64,000 nt of DNA from Neelides folsomi (taxonomy: Eukaryota; Arthropoda; Collembola; Neelipleona; Neelidae), in NCBI GenBank assembly GCA_034687125.1, contig JAQGBZ010000009.1, forward strand, positions 434,001 to 498,000. Reading direction: 5' to 3'. Position numbers and translations under genes: made by a program. A model generated the notes under the pieces. That model searched no databases, was not told where the DNA came from, and was given only the letters and a program-made list of their open reading frames with translations. Below, in pieces: positions 51,055 to 64,000 of the stretch (positions are counted from its first letter, which is position 1; each line of letters starts with the position of its first letter).

Positions 51055-51967
51055 GATCAGCTCGTCCTCGTCGGGTGAGATTGAGTGAGTGAGATCTAAC
51101 GGAGGCGGCTGATCCTCCCGTTACCACACGGCCACTCCTTCGGTCACCTCACGTTGTAACTACTTTCTTCCCTCGTTCCGCCTGGGCGGTGGAGACGTTT
51201 CTCCAAAAGGTTTCTCTCCCATTACCCCTCCATTCCCACCATCGGAAGAGTCAACCAGAAAGGACAATTTGCCAAAATTGACAATTTCACAAAATTGACA
51301 TTTCGACATCTCTCACATTTTCTTGACTTTCCAAACCAATTGGATCATTTGAAAGATTCCTTTGTGTCTTGAAAGATTCGTTTGGATACTTCTTTTATTC
51401 CTTTATATTACCCATTTATTTTTTCATAAGTTTATAATAAGGAATATAATAAGGATCCGAGCTATTCATCTGTCAATGATACTTTTTACATTTATTATCT
51501 TGCTGTATAAGACGGCTTATCACACCTATCAGCCAATTTCTATATATTTTATATGATCCATTACTGTCAATATTTTCTATGGTCTTACATGTAGTGTTAT
51601 TCATGGCCATGGTATCATAGAGATTCCGAATGATTTGAAGATGCAAGCGGTTATGAAACTCATATATAAGCATTATTCATTTGCATTTAAAGTACATCTA
51701 TTTTAAACCTAGCTTATGTATACGAAGTACAAGAAATGTTATATGAACTTACCTATATACATATTTGTAGTCTTAATATTAATAATATATGCTTCACTCT
51801 CAATGTTAATAATGCATTATGTATGAAATTGAGATATAACGAGCAAAAAATTTAGTGAGATGATGGTTCAAAGGCCTTTTTATATTTAAGTCAATTGGTT
51901 GTCCGTGGGAGTTGAGGTATAAAACCGTAGTTGGAACTTTTTTCATCATCTTGGTCGAGACATAAAG
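51055..51967. other. Divergent promoter region of the ZP-N gene and transketolase
   Basis: GC-richer beside the ZP-N gene, AT-rich towards transketolase. TATAAA-like sequences occur near 51918 (GTATAAAACC), 50 bp before the leader exon ATG, and may be the transketolase TATA box. Confidence 0.5.
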
Positions 51968-54900
51968 ATGTCAATTGGTCTCACGACTCTCATCGCTTTC
52001 TCAGCTCGTCGAATCCCCCAAAGGCCAATTTCATTTCAATGGTAATTTTACAAACTTTTATTAACTATTTAAAACTCCGACTAAATTGGTTTCCCAAATG
52101 GTTGTGAGTTCACCATAGGTGACATAGGGTTGGTCTTTGGGTTACAAGTTCAAGTGTTATTAGTCTTTCAAGGTTTCCAATTTTTTATAAAAATCCTTTT
52201 ATATAATTTCTCATCCCATTCAGTCCTTTTGATATTTACAATGCAAGGGAGATTATTGGAAAATAATGTTCCCAATACCAAATACTCGTACCTTTTGGTT
52301 CCCTATATTAGGTAGATAATAATTTTTGTATTCTTTATACATTGGGGATCGATGTGTCTGGCCCTCTCTCAATTCAAAGATTCTTGTGGTTGATTTGCAT
52401 TTCCTCGCTCCCAAGACCAAGGTCGCGGATTTGGAGGAGTCAGCAAATTAAGAACTTCCACGTCGATGGCTCACCTTCCTCCCACTTGCTTCTTTCCCTC
52501 CGCAGTCCAATCCCATTCGTCCGCGAAGGAACTCAATTATTTCTTCTCTCTTGCCGGCAATCGACAACGTCTCTAGTCGACATTCAAAAATGGTCCAGAC
52601 AAACGAACTTTACCAGGAATTGGCCGACATTGCCAATAAGCTCAGGATCAGTAGCATCTTGGCCACCGATGCGTCCAAATCAGGGTAACTGTCAACCCCC
52701 AATTGACCCTAAATTCCCTCCATTAATTCTTCATTGTTAATTATAAAATTTGTGATTATTTAGCCATCCAACATCATGTGCTTCAATGGCAGAGATCATG
52801 TCCGTCCTTTTCTTCCACACGATGAAATACAAAGCGACGGTGCCGAAAGACCCAGCAAATGACCGGTTCATCCTCTCCAAAGGTCATGCGGCTCCGATTC
52901 TCTATGCCGGTAAGCCATAATTGAGCTAAATTGAACTAAAGTACAAATCAATTTAATTTTATAGTTCAATAATCAAATCGAAAATATATTTGTTTTTATT
53001 CCTAGCTTGGGCTGAAGTTGGTTTGTTCCCTAAGGACGATTTGCTGAATCTCCGTAAAATCGACAGCGATTTGGAGGGACATCCAACCCCACGCTTGAAC
53101 TTTGTGGACATCGCTAGCGGATCTTTGGGTCAAGGGCTCAGCGTAGCCGCTGGGATGGCCTATGTCGGAAAGCATTACGACAACGCTTCCTACCGGACTT
53201 ATTGTTTGATCGGAGACGGAGAATCAGCCGAAGGGTCAATTTGGGAAGCTCTCCACTTTGCTGGCCATTACAAGCTCGACAATCTCTGCGCCATCTTCGA
53301 CATCAATCGACTTGGACAATCCGACCCAACTGCACTTCAACACAACACCGAAGTGTACAGACTCAGACTTGAGGCTTTTGGATTCAATGCAATTGTTGTG
53401 GATGGACACAATGTCGAAGAGCTTGTCAAGGTAAAATAAATGACATTTTAATCTTCAATTAAGGGAAAAAATTTATGAGTATTTAAATAATCAATTATCG
53501 CATTTAGGCTTTTAAACAAGCTGCTGAGACAAAAGGGCGGCCAACGGCTATTGTGGCAAAGACCTTCAAGGGAAAGAACTGCATCAACATTGAAAACATG
53601 GAAAACTGGCATGGGAAAGCTTTTGATAACCCCAAAGTTATCGAGGTATTTAAAGAATAATCTAAACAATATTTTTAATTGAAAAATTTACTGAATGAAA
53701 AGGTAAAATGTTGTTTTTCCTTATGTAGCATATCCGTGGTTTGATCAAGAACAATGGACCTGCCAAGATTTGCCCTGAAAATCCAACTGAAACTCTTTCC
53801 GTCCCAGACTTTACAAATTTGAAGATGGCGAGTCCTCCAAATTACAAGGTTAAAAAGACTATCAATTGAATGGATAATTGTTTATCATAATAAGGGAATA
53901 GGTGCTAATACATATACTAACTATTTTTACAATTTGGATTGTTTTTATTATTTGGATGGTTTTTTACAATTTGGATTTTTTCAGCTTGGAGAAATGGTTG
54001 CTACAAGGCTTGCTTATGGAACTGCTCTTGAAAAAATGGCTCGTGCTAATAACCGTGTCATTGCTCTTGACGGAGACACCAAAAATTCAACTTTCTCTGA
54101 TAAAGTTTTGAAGGTAAAATTATATTAAAACTTAATACTTAATACCAGTAATTAATTATGTTTTTTTCATAGGCGCATCCTAATCAATACATTGAGTGCT
54201 ACATCGCTGAGCAGAATTTGGTCGGAGTTGGAATTGGTGCTGGATGTCGAGGACGAACCGTTCCTTTTGTTTCTACTTTTGCTGCTTTCTTCACAAGAGC
54301 ATTTGATCAAGTGAGTTAACAACTCTTAATTAGTATTAATTAACAATATAAAGACACACGATGGGACAGTTATAAAAATTTTTTCAGCTTCGAATGGGCG
54401 CAATTTCTCAAACGAATCTCAATTGTGCGGGATCTCACGCTGGTGTGAGCATTGGAGAGGACGGACCTTCACAAATGGCTCTGGAAGATCTTGCCATGTT
54501 CAGAACCATCCCTGGGTCAACTGTGTTCTATCCATCTGAGGCTGTTAGTGCCGAACGGGCCGTTGAGCTCGCTGCCAATACTCCGGGCATTTGCTTCATC
54601 CGAACCTCGCGACCCAACACGGCCGTTCTCTATGAAAACAACCAGGAATTTGCGATTGGAAAGGCCCACGTGCTCCGAGCTTCAGCAAATGACAAGGTTC
54701 TGGTCATCGGAGCTGGCGTGACAGTGTTCGAGGCTCTTAAAGCTGCTGATGATTTGGCCAAGGAAGGAATTCACATCAGGGTCATGGATCCCTTCACTAT
54801 TAAGCCATTGGATGTTGGGGCAGTTTTGGAAAATGCCAAGGCCTGCAATGGACGAGTGATCACTGTGGAGGATCATTATCCAGAAGGGGGATTGGGAGAG

Positions 54901-55056
54901 GCTGTGTTGTCCGCTCTGGCTCAAGCAGATTTTGTCACAAAGGTCAAGAAGCTGGCTGTGTATGAGATCCCACGTTCGGGACCACCAACAGCCTTACTTG
55001 AGAAGTATTGCATTGATGCGGCGGCAATCACCAAGTCTGTGAAGGGAGATTTCTAG
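51968..55056 (+). CDS. TKT: Transketolase, with optional N-terminal leader exon
   Basis: Core exons: 52590 (ATG in exon 52577-52684), 52764-52909, 53006-53430, 53508-53645, 53729-53848, 53985-54113, 54173-54310, 54388-55056, giving 619 residues (human 623). It transfers two-carbon units between sugar phosphates in the pentose phosphate pathway, using thiamine diphosphate and Mg2+. Seen: [25 protein letters not shown], and the cofactor motif [14 protein letters not shown] with INRLGQSD. Further on are [11 protein letters not shown], the catalytic-Glu region ECYIAEQN, and [19 protein letters not shown]. An upstream exon (51968-52041) splices in frame to 52577 and adds a basic, acid-free leader ([20 protein letters not shown]), giving 648 residues and perhaps mitochondrial targeting. 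Confidence 0.95.
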
Positions 55057-55593
55057 ATCAGATTCACTCAATGTCTCTTTGCCCTCTACAACTCCACATT
55101 CCGACTCATTTTGGTCTTCTGATTGTTAAAAACAAACATGTTTATTAAAGATTTAGGGACCTTGGTCCACTATTGAGATTAATCACATTTTTTTTATTTA
55201 TTGTCACAAACTCACACTATTTTCTTATTTATCATATCAGAGCATAAGAACAAAAAGATATGCCAATGCACAACATTTACATTTATAATTATAATCATTA
55301 GTCAAACGATTGTCATAATTAAAGCTTGAGGAATATGTAGTATTATTAAAATTAAAAAACTAATGTTAAAGGATCAAATCAAAAGTTTCATCTACCCCGA
55401 GCTTATTAAATACTACAAGCTGCCATTTCCATTGAGGGATTTGAAATTAATCTTGTAAATGTTGTAAAATAAATTTTTGCAAATAATATAAATTTAAGAA
55501 TTGCAATTTTATTCTAACTATTGACATTTCAATGTTAAATTTAAACTGCAATAGATTTAAACTTCAATCATTCTTGTAAATATTTAGTTTTAA
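55057..55593. other. AT-rich spacer between transketolase and DNAJC30
   Basis: Contains the transketolase 3' UTR, with an ATTAAA at about 55144. Nothing else supported. Confidence 0.5.
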
Positions 55594-56529
55594 ATGAATT
55601 GCTATTCAAAATGTTTTGCTCGTCAAGTTAACAGATTCAAATTCAAGGTTTGATATTTTATTAACAGGATTTACTTAAAGCGCTTTTATTATCAGCATTA
55701 TTAATGAACATTAATTTATTGCAGACAGTGATATTTAATAGATGTGCGTCCACTCGAAATCACTACGATACTTTAGAATTAACTCCAAAAGCCTCACAAA
55801 CAGAAATAAAACAAGCTTATTATAAATTATGCATAAAGTTCCATCCTGATAAAGAAAAGGTAATTGGTCATTGTAATCATTTGTGATATATAATTAAAAC
55901 AAGTAGTTATATCTGAATTAATAAGTGATTCATTTAAACAGGGCAACGATGAAAAATTCAGAGAAATTTCAGATGCTTATGAAGTATTAGGAAATATGAG
56001 GACACGGAAATTATACGATAAAGGGATGTTTCAGCATGATCAAATGAGATCTGACCCTTCCGAACCTGACATCACTAGCGAATTCTTCAAAAACGTATAA
56101 AAATGTACTTCCTGTTTAAACCATTAATATGCAGTTATGTTTACTAATTAATTAATGGCGTTGCAGTCTAAGTCAAAAATGCCTTCAACGGGGAGATCCA
56201 CAATCTACGATTTTGATTCTTGGTAACTTGAACTCACATTTAGTTTTGAGATTTAGACAAAAAAATAATGAATAAATGAATTTCTAATAATTGCTTTTAA
56301 TTTAAGGACTAAAGCACATTATTCGAATACGTTCAATGCTCAAGAGTCAAAAAAAGCGAAGGCTCATATGAGAGCAACTGTTCAAGATTTGAGAGCGGGG
56401 TCAAGGTCACTGGAAATTATTTTTTTCATTTTCGTATTTGGCACATTAGCCCTTGCAATTGCCGCGAGCCCGTCGATGTTAGTTGATCCCGATAACCCGA
56501 AGAAATCTGTAGTAACTAAACCAAAGTAG
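55594..56529 (+). CDS. DNAJC30: DNAJC30-like mitochondrial J-domain protein
   Basis: Five exons: 55594-55647, 55725-55859, 55942-56094, 56167-56222, 56307-56529, giving 206 residues. A basic leader without acidic residues (MNCYSKCFARQVNRFKFK) suits mitochondrial import. The J domain (residues about 28-90) has NHYDTLELTPKASQTEIKQA and the HPD motif in IKFHPDKEK. The family-specific segment TIYDFDSWTKAHYSNTFNAQ matches the FDAFYQAHYGEQ region of DNAJC30, and one C-terminal helix follows (IIFFIFVFGTLALAIAA). Human DNAJC30 supports ATP synthase and complex I repair at the inner membrane. The proposed first exon replaces an alternative ATG at 55704 that would read through the intron. Confidence 0.85.
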
Positions 56530-57436
56530 TCAAAGACTCAGGGCGAAATTATATTTAATAAAATTGTCACTAGAAAGAATAAAATTGCAATTTAATTTAA
56601 TATTCAAATGTTTGTCAATTATTTGGATTTGGAATATTTAAATAGATATAATTTGGATGCGAGGAATGAAAATGAATTGACTCATTTTATCTTAAATTCT
56701 TTTTTATTCTCCTATCTTGTTTTTTCTTTCGAAAATTAGAAAGGGATTTGAAAATATTTCGACTCAAGTGATGAACATATCAATTCACCATTTTGGATTA
56801 AATCTTAACAAATGGACGTGTTTTCATTATTTTTATCAACCCTTACAATTTTCTTGAAGGCAGAAGACTTGAGGCCTCTGTGGAAATGACCACATTGGTG
56901 TGTAGCAAATACATTAAAGTGATATGATGAGAATCAAAGTCAATATTTATAGCACAATGTGTAACTATTTCATCATTTACAAAGATAATTAATATGATCA
57001 ATACTTTATATAGAGTACGTATAAGTATTATAGTCTTCTATTGAACGAGATAGAAAATGATTGTTATAAATACATGGAATGGATATTTGGAATAATAACA
57101 ACTAACACTTTAAATTCGTCTAATAAGCTAAAAAATCAAATAACTACACTTAACTTCCATTTAAATACATTTTACATTGGTCGTCAATAAATCTAATTAA
57201 CACATTCTACATCTTGGTCTATAACTAGCGTAAGCATTAACGGCGATTCATTTAAAACCACATAGTTGATTAGATGTAACAATGTAACATAATATATATT
57301 TTTATTATTTTAATAATGATTTGGGTAATAGTTCTATGTATTTTATACATAATTAGGTATTAATATCAAATTTCTGATCATTTCAACCCCAAAGAGGTTC
57401 CATAAGGTACGAATTGACGCGAGTCCCACGATGATT
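56530..57436. other. Convergent 3' spacer
   Basis: AT-rich DNA between two convergent 3' ends. Nothing supported. Confidence 0.5.
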
Positions 57437-60052
57437 TCAGCTGTTCATTTTGAAAAGCGAGAGGATTTTGTTCTTCCGAAGACTCGTGCTAACGGACGGG
57501 GGAGGTTCGGGAACGGGGACGGCGGGTTTCGTCTCTTGGCTGGATAACTTTGACCGCATTTGCTCATCGAGAAGAAGTTGCATGTCAACCTGTGAAAAAA
57601 AATTAAAATTGTTTTATCACTAACCGTTTGAATACAAATATGTCTACTATAGAGATAGTAATTTGGTAAATAAAGATGTTAAATAACTAAAAATAAAAAA
57701 TTAAGGTAGTGTAATTAAAGGTAAATTCCGTTTTACCTGCCACTGTTCTAACTGTTGGCTCAGTTGGATTTTCTGCTGGACGGCTTCCATGAGTTGACTG
57801 TTCACTTGCATCATGTCGATCCTGGTCCGGGCCACTTCGATCTCAGCCTTGTTCTTTCGCCCCACGGCCTGGTCACGGAGATCCCAGGCCTTCTTCACAA
57901 TTTCGTCTTTAGCGAGATGGGTCTCGCCAAGGTCCCTTCGAGCGTTGTCTCGTTCCTCGCTCACAGCTATCAGCTCAGCTTCGCGGATCGTCAGTTGACC
58001 TAATACATGAGGAATTAAATCTTGTACTCAATGGCGCTCGAGTGATTGTTTAACTAGTGAGTTGCCGAAGTTCTTCCTTCAGCTTGCGGTTTTCTTCGGT
58101 TCGCTCGCCCAAACATCTCCCTGTCTTGTCGAGTGACTCGGCCGCTGCATGGAGACGCATCTCAAGCTCCACTTGCGACTTGATCCCGTCCATCCCATCC
58201 ATCGTTGAGAGATCACGGAGAAGAGATTTAAGTTCTTCTAAAGTCGTGTTCAACATGCCGGGCTAAATTAACAATTTAAACTCTCCAATTAAATAATCCA
58301 TGTAACAATAGACCATTTAAAAGACTTATTAAATATTGTTACCTTTACAACGGCGGAGTTGTCATTGAGGGATGTCTCCATGCTACACGAAGTATCATCA
58401 GGGGATTTAGACTTTAAAGCCTTAAGCTGCTGGCACATGGCAAGGATCGAGAGATACGCAACCCAAACTTCATCTTTGAGCTAAAAAAGAATAATTTAAA
58501 TTCGACCTTATAAAATAATAAAAATAATAATCAATGCAAACTTGTAAAATCTTAACAAATCCCAACATTGTTTAAAATCCCAATTAGGTAATTGTTACCT
58601 CTTTAAGATGGTTATTGGTCATCGGGTCATCACATTCGATTTCATCTTCTTCTCCGCCGATCCCGGAAGAGGCGGCCGAGAGCCCCGAGGTCGTCCGGAA
58701 GTCGGCGGAGAGCTCGAGCTCGTTGAGGAGGGATCGATTGACGGCAGCGGAGCGATTGAGGAGTTCGAGACGTGTGGACAGGGATTGGTTGGTCGACTTG
58801 AGCTCGTCAAGTTCGTGACGACCGTGGAGGAGTTCCATTTCTTGTTCTCGCTTCGTCCGCTCCAGTTCCATGATCCGGTCAGCGGAGTCGTCCAAAGTGC
58901 AAGAAAGCCCTTCCTTCTCCTCCATCAATTGCTCCAATTTACGCTCAAGATCACATTTTTTCATGCTCATTAGCGTGATCTATAAATTAATAATAATTTG
59001 TTTAATATTGAATTCTAATACTAATTCTAACTACAATAGAATAATCTACAGTGTCAATGGTATTATTGGTATAAGAGTAAGAATCCTATTTTGAACTGTG
59101 TTTAATCTGTTCAATTTTCAAGGTGGCTCAAGTTGTAAAGCGAATCCTTTCAATTCCCCCAACTCATCGCACGAACTCTTAATATTGATTTGGGGTATTG
59201 AAGGATAAATTAGAGGAAAGAGCGAGTCATTCCTTTCCTCAAATGGGGAGCTTAGTCAAACTTATTGGCGTATTTCACTTGCGTTAATAATCCTTCAAAT
59301 TGGTCCAAAAAGGAACGAGGAAGAATGGTCAATTTAACCATTGGTATTCATTGTTAGGTATTTATTAAGGTAAGTGGAGTATGGAAATGTTGATTTAACA
59401 CTTCCTTCATAAACCTCATCACTTCAAAGATCCTCAAATGTACCATGTGTCAATAAAGAAGTGAGATAATTTGCATAAAATTGGGACTTCAATTTTTCAA
59501 TACAATTTCCATATATTAATTCATCGTATGAATGATACGTGATGAATATTATACTTTTTATAACATGTATACCTAATATTGATCAATATATTACGTAGAT
59601 ATTGGTACTTTTGTATATAAATAAAGTTCATGCATATTCAATTGAGTCTCGTGAAATTTAATAAAGGCTCTCCTTGTTGGGCGGAAATGAAGGGGGAAAG
59701 GGGCGGAAGTTGTTTTTACTTCGTCTCGAAGGTTCTCAAGGTGGGAGACGTGGTCGGACATGGCGAGCTTCCTGAGTGAAAACTGATCTCGGAGGGTTTG
59801 GAGTTGGGAAGTGAGGGATTCCTCTTTCTTGGCCGCTTCCTTCAGCTGCTCCGTCAGTCGCTGGTTTTGCTCCGTGAGTTGATCGATCAAAAGACTTTTC
59901 TCCTTCTCGCCCGACCTCATGAGTCGTTGTTGGTCCTCCAACATCCGCTTCAGCTCATTGATGTCCGCCTGGAGTTCGGCCACACGGATGTCATAGTCGG
60001 AAAGGGACGCCTCCAACTTCCGTCGCAATTGGTATTTCTCCTGCTCAAGCAA
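57437..60052 (-). CDS. BICDL: Bicaudal-D-related protein, C-terminal part (5' end not in view)
   Basis: Six exons on the minus strand: 59720-60052, 58599-58979, 58343-58480, 58055-58262, 57737-57999, 57437-57589, giving 491 residues to the stop. The first one seen begins at an acceptor, so at least one coding exon lies further upstream. The chain is coiled coil throughout. It carries BICDR signatures EQNQRLTEQLKEA, then ARTRIDMMQVNSQLMEAVQQ with KIQLSQQLEQWQ, then a Pro-rich tail (AVPVPEPPPSVS) ending FKMNS. BICDR proteins tether Rab6-type vesicles to dynein-dynactin. The CC1-box N-terminus needed for dynein binding is not in these exons. The missing 5' exon was not found up to 64000. Confidence 0.82.
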
Positions 60053-63000
60053 CTGAAAAATATAAAAAATAAGAAATGTTATAAAATAAACAATGTTTAA
60101 TTCAAATAAAACTAACTTACAATTATTAAATGCAAGTTTGGTATTTTATATGAGAATTACATAGTTTAGTTTTTTAAAAACATTTCCGTAATGTCTTTAA
60201 TATGTAATGCACATATAATATGTGTAATTAAATAGCACTTAATGTTTTATAGGCTTATTTAGCTTTGCTGTTCGTTGCAGTTTCCAGTCTGATCGATGAT
60301 ATTTTATGAATTTCCTCCTAACATTTTTTCCATACCATTTCCATATGTACTTTATATGACTTTTCGTGTTCAAGGTGTTTTTTTCACAAAAATCATGATT
60401 TGAGGGATTTGACCAGGAGAATTCCACTTCCTCTAATTCAATATCGACCCGTGAGTGATGAGGAAAGAACACACGCGGGCGAGTGCGACGTGGTGAAATA
60501 GAAAAACATACCACAAATTGAGCATAGATTTGAATATAAAGAATAACGATTCGCAATTCTACCAATTCAATCTTAAGCTCAAGCCAAGAATCAAAAGAAC
60601 TCCAAGAAAGAAAAATGTAAGGAGGAGGTTGAATGGAAAACTCATTTTTAATGTTAAAGGCTTCGAGTCCTTTACATGATCTAATCACGTTGTAAACAAC
60701 ATTTCCAACTGATTCTTCAATCATCCCTGGACTGTAAGTCTGAGCTTATAATTGCAATAGGAGTATTAAGGTGACTTAAATGCAAACTTGAAATTCATGG
60801 CACAATGGAAGGATATTAGCAGAGTGGGCACAAAATGTAATAAAATCTTGTTTTTTCAATGTGGAGGGAGAGGAAAGACGAGTCTTTTGATCACCATAAG
60901 AAATTTCCACACTTGGAGTCAAACTGACTCTAACTTTGTTCAAGACTTGTTGGGAAACCAAAAGGTTTTTCATCCCTCGTAAACCCAAAACCATCAGACA
61001 GTGACTAAAAAGTAAAAACTATAAAAATGAGTCATTTTATCTGAATTTCATCTGGAAATGGATAAGTTATTCTGAATAACAAGTGCCATTGTTAACTATC
61101 ATTCACTCACTCAGAATATCAAGATATACAATATGTGTATGGAGACATAAGAAAACACACCTGAGGAAATATATTGCTAATTTATGCCCATTTGCATTCA
61201 AACTCCACATGAATATTTCAATGGGCTGAAACCACAAGTGAATTTCGTCTCATTCATAAAACGATACTTATTCACACCTTTAAGTTTATTAATGTTGTCC
61301 AATATGAATATATTATAAAATAAAGTAAATTTTCTTTTTGATGAGTAATCAAGTAATCATTAGCAAATGAAATGTTTTAAGACGGGGAAAAATATTTTAG
61401 GGTGAATTACCCTCAGGATTGCATGGTTATTATTAAAAGCCTTCGTGTCAGACAACCGGAGTTTGTAAATGAATGGGAGCAGGTGGGGCGAGGGAGTTGG
61501 CTACATCAGACACACCCAAATTGATCCTACCTTTGTATAATGTACCTCAATTGGAATTACAAGTCCAACGGGGTCAACATCTCCCAATGTACACCATCTG
61601 CTTCTAACTTTATTATTGAAAAATGAGTATTAAATTGAATCATTTGATATCTCCACATCTCATTCCAGTCATTTATTTAACTATTTCGAGATGGCCATGT
61701 AGGAATAAACAAAAGGATATGGAGGATATGGATGATACATCAAATGATTCAACTGGAGGTTCAAGATGGTCAAATGGCACATGGATCCAATAACACTATA
61801 ATAACCTATGTAGGGAAAGATGTAAATGAGCCCAAAAGCAGTCGACAATGGCAGCAAATAAAGGAAGTTGAGATTTAAGAAAGAAACATTCACAGTTACA
61901 GAGATGGGATGAAGGAATGATGAGGGAAAGAACCGTTCGGGTCCTCATAAACCAAATGGATCATCTTTTTTCGCTTTTTGGGTCCAATTCCAGCCACAAG
62001 GCCCACAAGATTATGTATCTTCTGTAGGCCAAGACCAGGGCAGAACTTCAATTACAAATGTAAACATGAATGGATGATCAGATCATGCATATCTAATATG
62101 ACCATAATAATATCCAATATAAAAGTAAACACGTTCCATAGATCACATTATAAATCTCATGGAACAAAATATATTTCCCTGGTATATCTAAAAACAAGAT
62201 ATTTACTACATACATATTTATATGGACGGGAAAATTTGTAATTTGTAAGTATAGTATGTATTTAATATGCTTTTGTACTTTAGGTATATATGGTATATTG
62301 TAGTATGATTGGGTATGTTTAAGAAATTATGTAAATTGTATTAGGTATAAAAATCACCGTTCGATCTCTCACCAATTTATGTAATGAGGCCAATCGTAAA
62401 CAATTTATTGACATTCGATCAACGGCCATAAACCGTGTAATTTAATTACATTAATGAGTCAATAAGCGACTGATTACAATTTTCCTAATTAATGAACTTA
62501 TTGATTCAGGGTCTATTAGAAAGAATCAATTGATGAGGTTGAACCACGAAATGAACCCTCTCAATTTACCATTGTTTCCCATTGGGAAAAAAAGTGAGGC
62601 CGAAAGAGCATTTATAAGACTTGTTGGAGATTAGAGAGAGCGTAATGAGTTAAAAGGTTTTCCCCGTCCCATTAATGATCTTCAACCAAACGTCTATCCT
62701 ATTAATGCTAATATATCAATTTCCTATTTTCCTATAATTAATCATTTAATATGCTTTGAACATTATGGAAAGAAAAAAATAGAAAATTGTCAATTCCGGC
62801 TATCTAAATTTTAGCCCTAAATAGCCTTTATGTGTAAAAGCAGGGATGGTTTTAATGTTGACTAATTCCTAATTTCACTTACTAATGCACTTTGACTTGA
62901 AGTCACAGAAGTCATAAATTTCATGGCCAAAGTAATTACTTCTACCTTAAACTAAAAATGCAATTGCAAATATTCTTTTCACTTCTACCACTTTTTCCAC

Positions 63001-64000
63001 TCTTAGCAAAAGTGTATGAATTTTTATGAGCTAATATTTATTTTTAAATTCTGGAAGTTGGTTCAAATGTTGAACATGTGGTGGTAATAACTATTTGAAT
63101 GGTAGTTTAGTAAACTGATGCAGGTAATGGTTTGAGGTGTGTGGAAGTGTGCATTGACCACACATCACGTGCTTAATAAATACTTTAAACCTGATGAAAT
63201 AACCCAAAGTTCAATTTAAAAGCACATATGGGAACATAAAGGGAAGAAAAGAACCAATTTTAATATTTACCTATGTAAATGTGAAGATAGTTGGGGTACT
63301 TTAAAAAGAAGTAAATGAGAAAGTGAATTTCGGCGAATGACTTTGGATTGAAAGATGGATGAGTGGAGGGAAATGTGCCCTTAATTACATTTAGAGTCAA
63401 TTTCTCCCCGCTTGATTTCCCGACTCATCACACTTGCAATTTCATTCAGAGACGTTGAGATTCCCACACGTCGAACGTCTCTATGAGCCAGATGATGATC
63501 ATCAAAATCTCTCCCCATTCATCCAAACCATTTCTCACACACAATTCACAATCCAATGAACAATCGCTTAAGTGCTATTAAAAACATCAACTCCTTCCAA
63601 ATGAACACCTCAGCTATTAGCCTTATTATTAAACACCTATTACATTCCTATTTTAAGAACCACGCATTAGAAGAAGAAGAAGGGAAAAGTAACAGAAAGC
63701 TCTAAAATTAACCCAAAGTCATTTTAATTAAATATGATCAAAAACCCCAAATGTCAATGTCACTTTTATGGTTAAAAGGATGAAAAGGCGGAAATTGGAA
63801 TTTTTTAAGCACTTGAAAAATCTTAGAAATTTCCCTTTCACCAATTGATGTAATTGCGACGTTGATTTTCTTTTTTGGACTTCACGAACTCCTGTCTGCT
63901 TCATTAAAGAAGGGGGGCGTGGATTGTAAATGAAGTTAGCTAACTCTAATTAAATTCTAAATATCTCGAAGAATTGGAATTAACACTTTCCACCTTTATC
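60053..64000. other. Probable long first intron and upstream DNA of the BICDR gene
   Basis: No exon could be supported. A 161-codon minus-strand open frame at 60239-60724 matches no family. A few AT-rich palindromic words occur, but no structured element. Confidence 0.4.

Noticed and set aside
60239-60724. 161-codon minus-strand open frame upstream of the BICDR exons
   Set aside because: It is not a coiled coil and does not match BICDR. No signal or domain is visible, and a splice to 60052 could not be supported. Long for chance, so worth a transcript check.

Overview
This is a window of nuclear DNA from a eukaryote, very probably an arthropod and plausibly a crustacean. It is AT-rich. Nearly every gene is split by short GT-AG introns (mostly 48-100 bp, a few of 0.4-0.8 kb). 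Arthropod hallmarks are a troponin C with the two-active-site pattern, two pacifastin-type small proteins (one fused to a WAP domain), a pair of secreted heme peroxidases, and an aldolase with alternative last exons as in insects. I cannot name the species. I see no bacterial or viral genes and no CRISPR array. All gene models below were joined by eye from splice sites and reading frame, without transcripts.

Layout. 1-0.3 kb: end of a copine-like C2 gene. 1.07-1.14 kb: tRNA-Arg(CCT). 2.3-6.2 kb: DNAJC25 (+), a small frameshifted secretory ORF (-), ARPC3 (+). 6.9-7.5 kb: small single-pass membrane protein. 8.6-11.4 kb: fructose-bisphosphate aldolase with two alternative 32-codon C-termini and a TA-flanked MITE in intron 3. 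13.2-14.1 kb: unknown 155-aa protein. 14.7-24.2 kb: two tandem secreted animal heme peroxidases (-). 25.2-25.8 kb: a hAT-like terminus and an array of imperfect hairpin repeats. 26.5-29.4 kb: SPIN90/NCKIPSD-like. 31.5-32.4 kb: troponin C (-). 33.4-36.3 kb: pacifastin and pacifastin-WAP genes. 37.9-38.7 kb: metallothionein (-). 39.3-44.8 kb: divergent pair, a WD40 protein (-) and TAF1B (+). 45.3-47.6 kb: coiled-coil protein (-). 48.1-48.4 kb: foldback element. 49.3-51.1 kb: ZP-N-only membrane protein (-). 52.0-55.1 kb: transketolase with an optional leader exon. 55.6-56.5 kb: DNAJC30-like (+). 57.4-60.1 kb: 3' part of a Bicaudal-D-related gene (-), whose 5' end was not found.

The genes do not form one pathway. 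Themes that recur are carbohydrate metabolism (aldolase, transketolase), actin control (ARPC3, SPIN90-like), J-domain proteins (DNAJC25, DNAJC30), and secreted cuticle or defence-type products (peroxidases, pacifastins, ZP-N protein). I found no convincing new multi-gene system. The most useful leads are the aldolase exon pair, the transketolase leader exon, the peroxidase pair with a myeloperoxidase-like Met, the ZP-N-only protein and two unusual structured repeats.
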